From NCBI GenBank assembly GCA_918797485.1, contig CAKKNE010000003.1, positions 3,844,001 to 3,908,000 on the forward strand: a stretch of 64,000 nucleotides of DNA, written 5' to 3'. The notes under the pieces are model-generated. The model saw only the letters and a program-made list of their open reading frames with translations. It was not told the DNA's origin and did not search any database. Positions 47,714 through 57,260 of this stretch are shown here, piece after piece. Origin of the DNA: Pelagomonas calceolata. Lineage: Eukaryota > Sar > Pelagophyceae > Pelagomonadales > Pelagomonadaceae. Made by a program: the position numbers and the translations under genes. Within the stretch, counting starts at the first letter, position 1. Every line of letters starts with the position of its first letter.

Positions 47714-48529
47714 ATGGCAGCCTTAGCCGGCCGCGAGGACCCCCTGTCCTTCGAGGCCCTGGCCCAGCGCGCCGCGCGCGCCGCGAAAGGCTCCGACGAC
47801 CCGTTAATTGCCGAGCTCGGCGTGCTGGAAGAATTGCAGAGCCTGCGGCTGAAAGGCGCCTCGACACGGTTAGAAGAGGCCGAGAAGCGCAAGGCCAAAG
47901 GCAACGCCGCATTTCAACAGGGCGAGACCGACAAAGCCATGCGAGCTTATTTGGAGGCGTTGTGGCTCTTGCGACCATTACCGGCCTTCGACTCCATGCC
48001 GCCCTGCGACCGGAGCCTGCCGTGCGGCTCCGAGGCGGCCGCGTTTCTAGGGGAAAGAGCCGACGGTCTGAGTCCGAAGCACAAGCTGTTACGGGCATTG
48101 CACGGCAACGTCTGCGCCTGCGCGTTGAAGCGCGAGGACTGGGCGCTCGCTGTGTTAAGTGCGGAGCACGTCCTCACGGCAAAGACGTGCCCGACGAAGG
48201 AGTGGCGGCTGGCCGTGCGGCGGCGCGCGAAGGCCGTTAACGAAAGAGGTGTCGGTGAGGTGGAATGGACCCAGGCGGCACCACCCGTGCCCGCGCCGGT
48301 GGAACCGGCAAAAAGGTCGAAGCTGGCCACGGGCTTCTTCGCCTCCTCGAAGACGTCGAAGCTCGGCGAGACGCGGGAACCCACACCGAAAAGGAGGCCG
48401 CGGAACCCGGTGGAGGAGGAGGCGATGGAGCGCGACGAGGCCCTCCACGACTACGCGCGGCGCGTGGCTTCCGGCCACGCGTATAAACCGGGCGAGCATC
48501 CGGAGGACGGGAAGGACGTGGCGTTCTGA
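47714..48529 (+). CDS. TPR-repeat protein
   Basis: A 271-residue product from the ATG at 47714 (MAALAGREDPLSFEAL). Residues about 55-170 form two or three TPR-type helix pairs (AEKRKAKGNAAFQQGETDKA followed by MRAYLEALWLL; ALHGNVCACALKREDWALAVLSAEHVL; WRLAVRRRAKAVNERG), like the TPR module of FKBP and Hsp90 co-chaperones. A basic, Pro-rich tail with GHAYKPGEHPEDGKDV ends the protein. Likely binds a chaperone or another partner. In-frame sequence upstream of 47714 is low complexity and not accepted. Confidence 0.7.
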   Translation: MAALAGREDPLSFEALAQRAARAAKGSDDPLIAELGVLEELQSLRLKGASTRLEEAEKRKAKGNAAFQQGETDKAMRAYLEALWLLRPLPAFDSMPPCDRSLPCGSEAAAFLGERADGLSPKHKLLRALHGNVCACALKREDWALAVLSAEHVLTAKTCPTKEWRLAVRRRAKAVNERGVGEVEWTQAAPPVPAPVEPAKRSKLATGFFASSKTSKLGETREPTPKRRPRNPVEEEAMERDEALHDYARRVASGHAYKPGEHPEDGKDVAF

Positions 48530-48615
48530 GTAAGTGTTTTTGTTTGCTAGTCGTCCGCGGCCGGTCTTAGGCGGTGCTGAGGCGCGCTGAAGCCCGTTCG
48601 CGCATCTCGATCACT

Positions 48616-48638
48616 GCTAGTGTCTTACGGCTGCTAGC
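48616..48638 (+). promoter_or_regulatory. 24-bp promoter motif, copy 7 (23 bp)
   Basis: GCTAGTGTCTTAC, GGCT, GCTAGC, 203 bp upstream of the SNF2 start. Nothing else is seen in the spacer 48530-48840. Confidence 0.8.
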
Positions 48639-48840
48639 TAACACGCAGATCGTCCCTCCTCTTGCACGCGGTTCCGCTGCTCACAGGAGTTGAGTTGAGC
48701 AACGCGCGTTACGCTACGCTGGTAGCACAGCGTCGTTGAGTCGCTGGCCGAAGGGCGTTTACATACGCGCGATTTTGAAGCAGTTACAAGCAGCAAGGTT
48801 GCAGGAGGGCTGTAAACGCAGCACGCGGACGCATTGAAAC

Positions 48841-51800
48841 ATGGACACGGCTGCGACTGAGCGCGAGCGGGCGCTGGAGCAGCGCGTGAAAGAGCTGGAG
48901 CGGGAAAACGCGTTACTGAAAACCACGCCGCCGGCGCTGTCCGCGCCGCCCGCGGCGCCGAAACCCAAAAGAAAGTGTATCCTGGACGACAGTGATTCGG
49001 ACTCCGACGGCGGCGAGGACGGCGGCGAGGCGGCCGTGCCGGTGACGCAGTCGCCGCGGCCGCGGAAGAAGCCCAAGAGCGACCCGCTCGCCGACGAGGA
49101 CACGTTCGAGTTCCCGTGCGGCGACTGGCAGCGCCTCACGCCCGCCGAATCCGACCGCTTCGTCCAGCGCCTGTTGAAGGAGCGGGGCTTCGGCTTCGAT
49201 CTGCTGCCGCACCAGTTCCTCGCCGCGAGGCGTGCGGCGGGCCTGCCGGACCGGTGGCCGACGGCGCTCGTCGACGGCCGCGTCGACGCGACGGTCGCCC
49301 AGGCGCCGCTCACGGAGAAGATTCATCCGGAGAAGCGGCACTTCATCCTAGCCGACGAGATGGGCCTCGGTAAGACGGTCGAGGCGCTCGCCGCCGCCGA
49401 GCTGCGGCGCGCCGTGCCCTGGGCCATCGGCTTCGGGGCGGCGCCGCGCGCGGTCGCCGTCGTCGCGCCGAACGCTGGCGTGCTGGACTGTGTGGAAATC
49501 AAAATTTTACGGCGCGTTCGCGTCGTCCTCGTGCACCCGTCGCACTGGTTGATTTCCACACAGGTGCTGGACCAGTGGGTCGCGCACATCGGCCGCGCCG
49601 GCGGAGACGTGTTCGTCTACGCGGGCGCCGCCCGCGAGAAGCTGGAGGCGCGGCTCGCCCTCTACGCGAAGCAGCCGGCCGAGCGCGCCAAGCGCGGCGA
49701 CCGGACGCTCTACGTCGTCATGGACCGCTACGGGCTCCAGACCGCGGTCAAGCACGCCGTGGACTTCTCGGCTCCGAAGGCCTGTGCCTTATTTCCCGAC
49801 GTGGCGACCGACGACCTCCTGCGCCTCGGGGTCCTGAAGATGGCGAAGCAGGACCCGCGCAAGTTCAAGGAGAAGCTCGACGCCGGCGACTTCGGCGCGC
49901 TGCCGCCCGGCCTCATCGACTCGGTGCAGCTCGAGAAGGGAGGCACCGACGATGAGTCGACGATGATCAGCGACATCGTGCAGCGGACGCGGCCCGCCGA
50001 GGACCGCGGGTACACCTTCGACCTCGCCATCGTCGACGAGGCGCACCTCCTCAAGAACGACGGGGCACTCTGGGGCATCGGCGCGGCGCTCGTCGGCCAC
50101 GCCTCGCGGCGCTTCCTCGCGGTCACGGGCACGCCCTTCAACAACAGCTACGGCGACATCGCGGCGCTGATCCGCTACGGCCAGGGCAACACGCACGCGT
50201 GGGGCCGCCTCGAGACGTGGCACGACGCTACCTGGGACAAGAAGAACGGTTGTCCCTACCCGAACGCGCAGATCGTCGCCAACACGCGCGAGTGGCGCGT
50301 GGACCACATCACGTGCCGGTCCAAGGCGGTCACGCTCCGGGGCCTCCCGCCCAAGACCGTGAAGTCCGAAGCCTTCGAGCTCATGAAGTCGATCGGCGAC
50401 GTCAAGATCGCCGACGCCGCGGCCGCGATCGCGGCGAACGTCAAGGTCCAGCCGCTCGAGTCGACGGCGTACCTCATCTACGAGCACAAGGCCTTCCGCT
50501 ACTACTGCGAGTTCGCGGCCGTGTGCATCGCGATGACCATGGGCCCGCGCACGCCGGCGCTCAAGGCGACTTGGCAGCGCCTGATGGTGCTCGCCTGCGG
50601 CAACATCACGTGCGCGAAGACCGCGCTCGTCCACCCCGTGTGTCCGCGCGAGGGCCGCTCCATCACGGCCGCTTTCGTGGGCCGGAAACACACGATGAAG
50701 GCGTGCGCGCTGTGCGGCGACATCTGCCAGACGGCCAAGGTCGCGGCCGACATGCTCTCGACGGTCATCAACCGTGGCGACTTTGTGGGAGATCCCGTCG
50801 GCGGCCCGCAGGAGGAGCTCTCGCAGGAGGAGCTCGTCGCGCGGCTCGCGGTCGACGACCTCGCGGGCGCCGACGACATCGCCGCCGTCGACGGCAAGAC
50901 GACGGCCGACGAGCACGAGAAGCCGACGGCCTACGACGACGACGACGAAAGAGACGGCCTCGTGACGCTGCCGAAGCCGTTCTGCTGCCTCGAGCACCGC
51001 GCGCACCGGCGCTGCTACCAGGCGCTCGAGCGCGCGGGCAAGCTCGGCATCGCCGACGCGTGCCCATTCTGCGACGACCTGTGTGGAAATCAAAATTTGG
51101 GCGCCCCACATCTCAGGATAACCTAGCTCACTGATTGATTCCACACAGGCGACGACCTGAAGAAGCGCCTGAAGATGGGCGCGGAGCCGGCCGGCGTCGC
51201 GGCGCCGCGGCTCTACTGCAAGGACGTCGCGTTCGGAGGCTTCGCGCCGACGACGAAGATGCTGCGCGCCTTCGCCGCGGTCGAGGAGGCCTGCGGCAAG
51301 AAGGGCGACAAGATGATTATCTTCGGCGGCAACAAGGCCTCCCTGGACCTGATCGAGGCCGCGCTGATCCACGAGCCCGAGTTCGAGGCCATCGGCTGCT
51401 TCCGCTACGACGGAGACATCTCGCAAGAATGCCGGAACCGCGCGCTGCGCCGGTTCAAGGCGGCGCCGCGCGGCGCGGTGCTCCTCACGACCGTCCAGAC
51501 GTCGGGCGTCGGTCTCAATATAACGGAAGCGAACCACGTCCTGTTCCTGGACCGGTGGTTTAATCCGACGACCCACGACCAGGCCATGGACCGCACGCAC
51601 CGCTACGGCCAGAAGAAGCCCGTCGAGGTGACGTTTCTGGATTGCGAGGACTCGGTCGACAAGGTCATGCGCATCATCGACGAGTACAAGTCGCAGAACG
51701 CCAAGGTCGCGACGGCGAACGAGGGCGACCTGCCGGGCCTCGCGGCGAAGAAGGTCTCGTGGAAGATGCTCTGCGGCGTCGTCAAGGACACGTTCAAGGA

Positions 51801-52263
51801 GATCTTCGACGCGCGCGCCGAGAAGATGGGCATCACGCGGCTGCTCGCCACGACCTACGACAACGCCGGCGCCGGCCACGGCGGCGGGCCGGTGCCCTTC
51901 GACTACGGCGCCGCCGTCGGCGACCCCTGGGCGCCCCCCCTCGCCCGGCGCGCCGTCCCAGTCGACTGGAAGCCGGCCAAGCGCGAGCCCAAGGCCAAGG
52001 CGCGCGACGACGTCGTCATGATCACGCCGCCGCGCGCGGCCGCGCCGGCCGTCATCGACCTGCGCGGCGACTCGGACGTCGAGATGATTGCTGCGCCGGC
52101 GCCGGCGCCGCAGGCGCCGATCGAGATCGACTCGGACGAGGGGCCGTCGCCCATCGCCGTCGACGCCGACGGCGCGCCGTGGACGTGTGCGCGCTGCACG
52201 TACGCCGAGAACCGGCCGTGCTTCCTCTGCTGCGAGATGTGCGGCGGGGAACGCGCCTCCTGA
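48841..52263 (+). CDS. SNF2-family ATPase with RING and RanBP2 zinc fingers
   Basis: Three exons (48841-49479, 49564-51070, 51149-52263) join in frame to 1086 residues. A short N-terminal coiled coil precedes an acidic linker. The ATPase has motif I DEMGLGKT, Ia VVAPNAGVLDQW, motif II IVDEAHLLKND (DEAH) and motif III AVTGTPFNN. A RING-like finger (CALCGDIC ... CCLEHRAHRRCY ... CPFCDD) is inserted between the lobes as in Rad5/SHPRH/HLTF proteins. The second lobe has TSGVGLNITEANHVLFLDRW and QAMDRTHRYGQKKPVE. The C-terminus is a RanBP2 finger (WTCARCTYAENRP ... CEMCGG). Likely a chromatin or DNA-repair translocase with ubiquitin-ligase activity. Both introns are family A introners. Confidence 0.85.
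49488..49563 (+). mobile_element. Introner A3, inverted relative to A1/A2 (76 bp, stopless)
   Basis: Perfect CTGTGTGGAAATCAA ends; target GTGCTGGA duplicated at 49480-49487 and 49564-49571. Its interior is the reverse complement of the A1/A2 interior. The scarless intron 49480-49563 (84 nt) has no stop, so unspliced RNA stays in frame. Confidence 0.95.
51079..51148 (+). mobile_element. Introner A4 in the last RING cysteine codon (70 bp)
   Basis: Ends CTGTGTGGAAATCAA and TTGATTCCACACAG (one base lost). The target GCGACGAC is duplicated at 51071-51078 and 51149-51156. Scarless splicing would use a GC donor (51071-51148). Confidence 0.95.
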
Positions 52264-52314
52264 GCCCATGTCCTGTGTAAAGATACAATCATGAACTTAT
52301 ACACATACACGCGC

Positions 52315-53223
52315 TCACCCGAAGGGTCCGCGGCGACGTTTGAAGCCGCCGCCGCCGCCCCCACCGAAGCGTCCGCCGAAACGCCTCATGAACGCGGCGA
52401 AGTCCGGGCCGTCCGGCCGCTCTTTCACGTTGTCATAGAATACGTGATGTGACGGTGTGCATCCGCACTTCGCGTCTTTAGCTCCGCATTGATAACAGAA
52501 CTGGTAGCCGCAGCGACATTTCATTTTATCGCAACCGCTCGCTTTGACGACGCCCGCGCCGCACCGCTCGCACCGCCGCACGCCCGCGTCCCTCAGATAC
52601 TGTCGCGACGCCTCGTCCATGTCTCCGCGCGTATCGCAGGGCCCCGAGTGCCACGGCTTGCCGCAGGCGAGACAACTCACCAACCCGCAGCGTCCGCAAT
52701 TTAATCTAGGTGGGCCGTCGGCCGGCGTCCACGACACGACGAAGCCGCAGTCGGGCGCCGGGCACCGGTAGAGATCCGGCACCGCGTCGACCGCTTTGTC
52801 GAGTGAGAGGCGCGCCGCTCGGTCCGCCGCGCGCGGGCCCGCTATCGCGCGGATGTCGACTAACGCTAGTGGTGTGCGGCACCCGCTCTCGGGACACAAA
52901 CAACCGTCGCGGTCGGAGGCATCGACTAACCTCTTGGCGCATTCCCGGTGCACCTCGTGACCGCACGCCCTCAGCTTGACGCCGTCCGCCGCGTCGACGT
53001 CGCACAAACATATAGCACAGGTGCCGCCGCCGCGCGCCGCCTCGACGTCGTCGGTGCGTCGGCGTTTCGCGCGGGTGTCGTCGTCCTCCGAGTCCGACGA
53101 GGCGAGTTCTAGAGGCGCGTCGGCCTTGCCCGTGCCGGCCACGATGCGCGGCGAGTCGTCGGGCGAGACCTGGGCCGGCTCCTCGACGGCGTCGACGTCG
53201 ATGGCGGACGACAGGGACGCCAT
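52315..53223 (-). CDS. RBR-type E3 ubiquitin ligase (RING-IBR-RING)
   Basis: A 302-residue single-exon protein. An acidic N-terminus (residues 1-65) is followed by RING1 (CAICLCDVDAADGVKLRACG, HEVHRECAKRLV, CPESGC), the IBR (LYRCPAPDCGFVV, LNCGRCGLVSCLACGKPWHSGPC) and RING2 (RRCERCGAGVVKASGCDKMKCRCGY-like, FCYQCG). The Cys in SGCDKMKC aligns with the catalytic Cys that accepts ubiquitin in parkin/HHARI-type ligases. It ends in a Gly/Arg-rich tail. Substrates unknown. It lies tail-to-tail with the SNF2 gene (51 nt apart). Confidence 0.85.
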   Translation of the reverse strand: MASLSSAIDVDAVEEPAQVSPDDSPRIVAGTGKADAPLELASSDSEDDDTRAKRRRTDDVEAARGGGTCAICLCDVDAADGVKLRACGHEVHRECAKRLVDASDRDGCLCPESGCRTPLALVDIRAIAGPRAADRAARLSLDKAVDAVPDLYRCPAPDCGFVVSWTPADGPPRLNCGRCGLVSCLACGKPWHSGPCDTRGDMDEASRQYLRDAGVRRCERCGAGVVKASGCDKMKCRCGYQFCYQCGAKDAKCGCTPSHHVFYDNVKERPDGPDFAAFMRRFGGRFGGGGGGGFKRRRGPFG

Positions 53224-53488
53224 AGCTCGCCGCGCGCGATCTTACGCGGCAGTACGGTGCTGCGGCAGTCTTTGCCAAACGTCTTGTCCACTGATGCCCG
53301 CGCTGGGGGCCAAAATGGGCTGTGGACAAAGGAATGCTCTGCGAGCTATTTAAGCCTACGCAGCCAATAGCCGTGCGATTTGAAGCCTTGATGGGCTGGT
53401 GCACTCTATGAAGAGTGTGTAGCTCGGATTTGAGACGCAGCCACGCCGTCGGGGCCGAGATAAAGCTGTCCACAGAGGGCTATCGTGG

Positions 53489-53512
53489 TCTAGCGGCCTG
53501 TAACACACTAGC
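53489..53512 (-). promoter_or_regulatory. 24-bp promoter motif, copy 8
   Basis: Minus-strand reading GCTAGTGTGTTAC, AGGCC, GCTAGA, 266 bp upstream of the RBR ligase. Nothing else is seen in the spacer 53224-53532. Confidence 0.7.
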
Positions 53513-53532
53513 AGCAAATTTAGAACAGTATA

Positions 53533-55041
53533 CTAAAGCTCCCGCCCCCGCGAGAACAGGTCCTCCTCCGACGGCTTCGATGATGATCGCCCCCACCGCC
53601 CACGGTTGGGACATTGCCGCGGGCACCGCGCCTTGTCCGCGGACGTGCGACAAGGTGACCGTCTACAGGACACGTGGCCGTCCAACACTGAAGAAGGAGC
53701 ATTTGCCGTCACCGTAACATCCCTCTCAGAAGTCACGACGTGGCTCTTGACGATAATACCTTCCGGTAGGGCCACGCGGTCGCCGGACGCTCTATCCCTG
53801 TCGTCTATCCTTTCATGAGCCGTCGCGAGACAAAAAGAAAACCGATGCGTCGGGAACGTTCCCGACCGAAATTCAGCACCGGGCCTCAACTTCGCGATGA
53901 CCTTGCCGTAGCCGTCGTCGTGCGGGTCGTGCCTGTGTCGGAATCAAAGTTCTCACGTCGACGCGACGCCTGGTTGATTTCCACACCGAGCCCTGCCAGT
54001 ACAACACGACGTCCGCCTTCACACTATTACGAAACGTGACGTCGACCTTCAGTTGGGACGTGGCCCAGGTCTCGAAGGCGTTGGACGATCGTCTCCGGAA
54101 GAAGTGAGTAACAACGTCCCTCGCGCGTAACGAAGCCCCGCGTTTGATGGACACGAACGTCGGACATTGGTTTTGGTCAGTAGCAGCACCGTCCGCGCCC
54201 AGCTTCTTCGCGAGCTTCAGCGCGTCGTCAGAAGAAGGCTTGTTCGGACTGATATCAGTTTTGAAATAGCGCACGTGCGCGTCCCACCTTCTATCGCCGT
54301 GTTTAGAATCATCCAGATCGACGAGCGGGTAGGGGAAGCGGAGCTCCCGATCCAGTCGATCCTCACAACTTCCACTCGTGTAGAAGGCGTGGAACACATG
54401 CTTGGAAGCTGTTCCCGTATCAGGATTAAGGGCAGCTTTTCGTAACCGTGACAAGGACGAGATCCTTCCAACTAATCTCTGAGCCTTGACGACTTGGGGA
54501 GGTAAAGGCGGCGGCTGCCGCGGCGGTGGCGGCCGTCGCCGCGGTGGCGCGCGCGGCCTCTGACCGAAGCCGGACGACTGGAAGTTGAAATTGAAGCCCG
54601 ACCTGTGAGGAAATCAAAATTTCACGGCACCTTCGTGCTGAATCCTCGCGTCGACCTCCACGCCATCGACGTGTTGCCGGATGATTTCCACACCGAGCCC
54701 GACCCGCCAAACCCGCCCCCGCCGAAGCCACCGGGCTGCGGCCTTCTTTGAGGCTTGCCGAAGGTCTGGTCGTACTGGCGCCGCTTCGTCGGATCAGACA
54801 ACACATCATGGGCCTCCGCAACTAGTGCAAATTTCTTGGCGGCTTTTTCATCCCCCGGATTCTTGTCGGGGTGGTACTTTTTGGCCGCGTTGCGGTACGC
54901 GGTCTTCAGCTCCTTCTCGGAGAAGCCCTTTTTCAATTTCAAAAGTTTGTAGTAGTCGGTCTTCGTGTCGCCGGGGTGCTTCGGGTTGCTGCTCGCGGTT
55001 TGTAGTGCTGCGAGCAGTAGTGCTGCGGCGAGGGCGCGCAT
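53533..55041 (-). CDS. Secretory-pathway J-protein with C-terminal VHL-beta-like domain
   Basis: Three exons (55041-54704, 54602-53997, 53932-53533) join in frame to 447 residues. A signal peptide (MRALAAALLLAALQTASS) precedes a J domain (DYYKLLKLKKGFSEKELKTA, KKYHPDKNPGD) and a Gly/Phe-rich linker that runs across intron 1 (GFGGSGFNFNFQSSGFG). The middle has RDVVTHFF and CPTFVSIKRG, perhaps a degenerate thioredoxin-like fold. The end (VDVTFRNSVKADVVLYWHDP, LRPGAEFRSGTFPTHRFSF) resembles the beta domain of VHL-like proteins. Probably an ER Hsp70 co-chaperone; the C-terminal call is tentative. Introns are family A copies. Confidence 0.75.
53933..53988 (-). mobile_element. Introner A5, decayed (56 bp)
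   Basis: Sense ends CGGTGTGGAAATCAACC and TTTGATTCCGACACAG. Flanks GCAGGGCT and GCACGACC match at only part of the eight positions, so it is the oldest-looking family A copy. The frame-keeping intron 53933-53996 has a GC donor. Confidence 0.75.
54603..54695 (-). mobile_element. Introner A6 (93 bp)
   Basis: Sense ends CGGTGTGGAAATCATCC and TTGATTTCCTCACAG. The target GTCGGGCT is duplicated exactly at 54696-54703 and 54595-54602. Scarless intron 54603-54703. Confidence 0.9.
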
Positions 55042-55246
55042 CGATACGGCTCGTCGACGGCGCACGCGTGCGCGTCGGCTGGGTTGTTGGGCAGCAGGCT
55101 GGGAGTGCTTGTGCCGACCTCGGTTTCGCCTTCGACGCGTGCGCGGCAGCACGACGATAGGGAGAGCAGGCCTGGAGAGTGCCAAGATGGAGCGAGATGT
55201 GCCTAGCTTTCAAACTAGCCACGCGTCGGCTGCGGCCAAAAAGCTT

Positions 55247-55269
55247 GCTAGTGCCTTACCGCCGCTAGC
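55247..55269 (+). promoter_or_regulatory. 24-bp promoter motif, copy 9 (23 bp)
   Basis: GCTAGTGCCTTAC, CGCC, GCTAGC, in the divergent spacer 55042-55437, 206 bp from the J-protein start and 169 bp from the transporter start. Confidence 0.75.
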
Positions 55270-55437
55270 TAGCTCCGGCGCGCCAAAATCTGGGCTTGGT
55301 ATACGCCGCTGGGCAATATCAAGCAAGATTAAACGTACACAGTCCGTCGACAAGTAGCCAGGCCAGAGACTGAGACGAAGAGCCCGTCCCCAGCTGCGCT
55401 ACAAAGCGAGCACACAGCTGTACCGGCCGCCCGCTGG

Positions 55438-56872
55438 ATGATTGGCAAATCCCGGACGTGCGCGGTGCTGGCGTTGGCGCAACTCACGGGCGCCGTCGCG
55501 ACGATGAAATTAAGGAGCGGCCTGAAGATGACCGCGTCTGGAGGCGGTACAAAACTGCGGATGCCGCAGCCGGCCACGCTGGCCACGTCTGCAGCTCTAG
55601 TGTCGACGGGCGCCGTGTTCATACGGTCCAAAATGACACAAACAGCCGTAACAGTAGCAGCGAACCCGAAGATGGCCGAGGGCCTGGCCTACTCCTTCGC
55701 CGCGCTGTGCGGCAACACCGCCGCTTCACTGTTAAGGAAGCAAGTCTCACGAAGCTCAAAGGTGAAGCCCGCGGAACAAGTGGGCCTCGCGACGGCATTG
55801 CAGGGCGTCGTCGCCTGCGCCTACTGCGCCCAGCAGGGGCTATTTTCGACAGCAGTCACCTCAGCATTCTTAATACCAGCGGTCGGCTCCGCGGTCCTCA
55901 ACGCCCTCACAAAAACGCTGGAGACCAAGGCCTACGCCATCACGGACGTGTCGTTGTGTGCGCCCTTTTTAGCTTTTGATCCGGTCATGCAGTTTTTGCT
56001 GCCGGTCCGCGACGCGGCGTCCCGTTTCACGCCGTCGACGCGCGTCGTCTCCAGGAATGATGGAAGTGGGTGGTTTCTTTTCTGATTTTGAGCCGTTTCG
56101 GACCGCGTCGGGCCCGTCGCGGCGTGTCAGAGAGACAGCGATCACATCGATGGCGTCTTCACGAGACAGCGCCGCCGCGACGCCGTCGTCACGACCACAC
56201 GAGAGCCGACGCGTCGCGTGAGTGGACGGAGGCGGTCTCGCGAGACGGTATCAATCAACACAGGCGCTCTTCGCGCCGCTGGCCTGCCGAGCCTTTGGTA
56301 TTGGATGTGGATTAACAGCACAATTCCCGCCCTACCACCCTTTAGCTGTTGTTTGTGTGGGCACTGGAGCTTACTTATTAGCGTCAGTGGCCGCGAAAGC
56401 CGCAAAAACAGCGAAAAAGCAAGACTCGAAGGTCGACAGTAGAACGGCCTACGGCCTGCCCATCGGCGCCTGGATGATCCTGGGCAACTGCGCGATTTAT
56501 TCGATCACTTCCAGACTAGATAAATTAGCAGTTCTCGCGGCAGGAAAAACGCTGTACTACGCCTACGGCCGCGTCATCATGGCCTCGACGTGCTTCCTGG
56601 GCGTGAGGCCGGGCAAAGAGGCCGTCCGGGAGCTGACGCAGCCCAAAGTCGCTTCGTTAGTTCTGGCGACGTGTGCCGCGGAGGCCGTCTACATGCTCGC
56701 GTTGTATCAAGCTTTTGCGTGCATCTCGCCGGTCTACGTCACGGCGATCAAACGGGGCGGCGGCGTGCTGCTCGCTTCTTTTGCCTCCATGTTCTTTTTT
56801 AAAGAACCTCTGGCCGGCCGGGGCTTCCCGATCGCGGCGATCGTTGCTGGGGTTGTGGCGCTGTGCCTTTGA
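55438..56872 (+). CDS. EamA/DMT-type membrane transporter
   Basis: Two exons (55438-56004, 56264-56872) join in frame to 391 residues. A basic leader with KMTASGGG may target an organelle. About nine hydrophobic segments follow, including PATLATSAALVSTGAVFI, VTSAFLIPAVGSAVLNAL, FLAFDPVMQFLLP joined by splicing to ALFAPLACRAFG, and the typical last pair VYVTAIKRGGGVLLASFASM and FFKEPLAGRGFPIAAIVAG. That closing pair is the EamA signature of drug/metabolite transporters. Substrate unknown. Without splicing, exon 1 stops 20 codons into the intron. Confidence 0.75.
56005..56263 (+). mobile_element. Introner, mosaic B/C, in the EamA transporter (259 nt)
   Basis: GTCCGCGACGCGGCGTCCCG to ATCAACACAG. 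It contains the family B core (TTTTCTGATTTTGAGCCG) and a family C 3' tract (CACACGAGAGCCGACGCGTC). Phase 0 splice. Confidence 0.8.
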
Positions 56873-56959
56873 AGCGAGTAAGGAGGAGTCAACTCGCTTC
56901 CATGTCGTCGCGGCGGCGGCGTTGAGGGGTTCTCTCGATGGGATTGGGTTTTCTCATTT

Positions 56960-56983
56960 GCTAGTGTCTTACAGGACGCTAGG
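56960..56983 (+). promoter_or_regulatory. 24-bp promoter motif, copy 10
   Basis: GCTAGTGTCTTAC, AGGAC, GCTAGG, 278 bp upstream of the double-SANT gene. Nothing else is seen in the spacer 56873-57260. Confidence 0.8.
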
Positions 56984-57260
56984 AGATTAGGCGCTTCAAT
57001 GTTGGCTTGAAGCGATCGCTGTCAGCCCAGCCGGCCAGCGCGCATAAATAGATACGCGCGAAGGAAACTCGCAGCGCAGCAGATCCCAGCGCGGAGCTCC
57101 CGCAGCACACCACACCCCAAAACAGGGAGAGCCTTGTGCCCCTCTCGCAGCAAGGCGAGACCCCGTGCAGCGCGGGCGAGTCAGACGCCGCCCGTGAAGT
57201 CAGGGCGAGCAAGGAGCAGCCTCAACACGCCGCGCGGCCGATCCAGGAGCCAAAGCCAGC

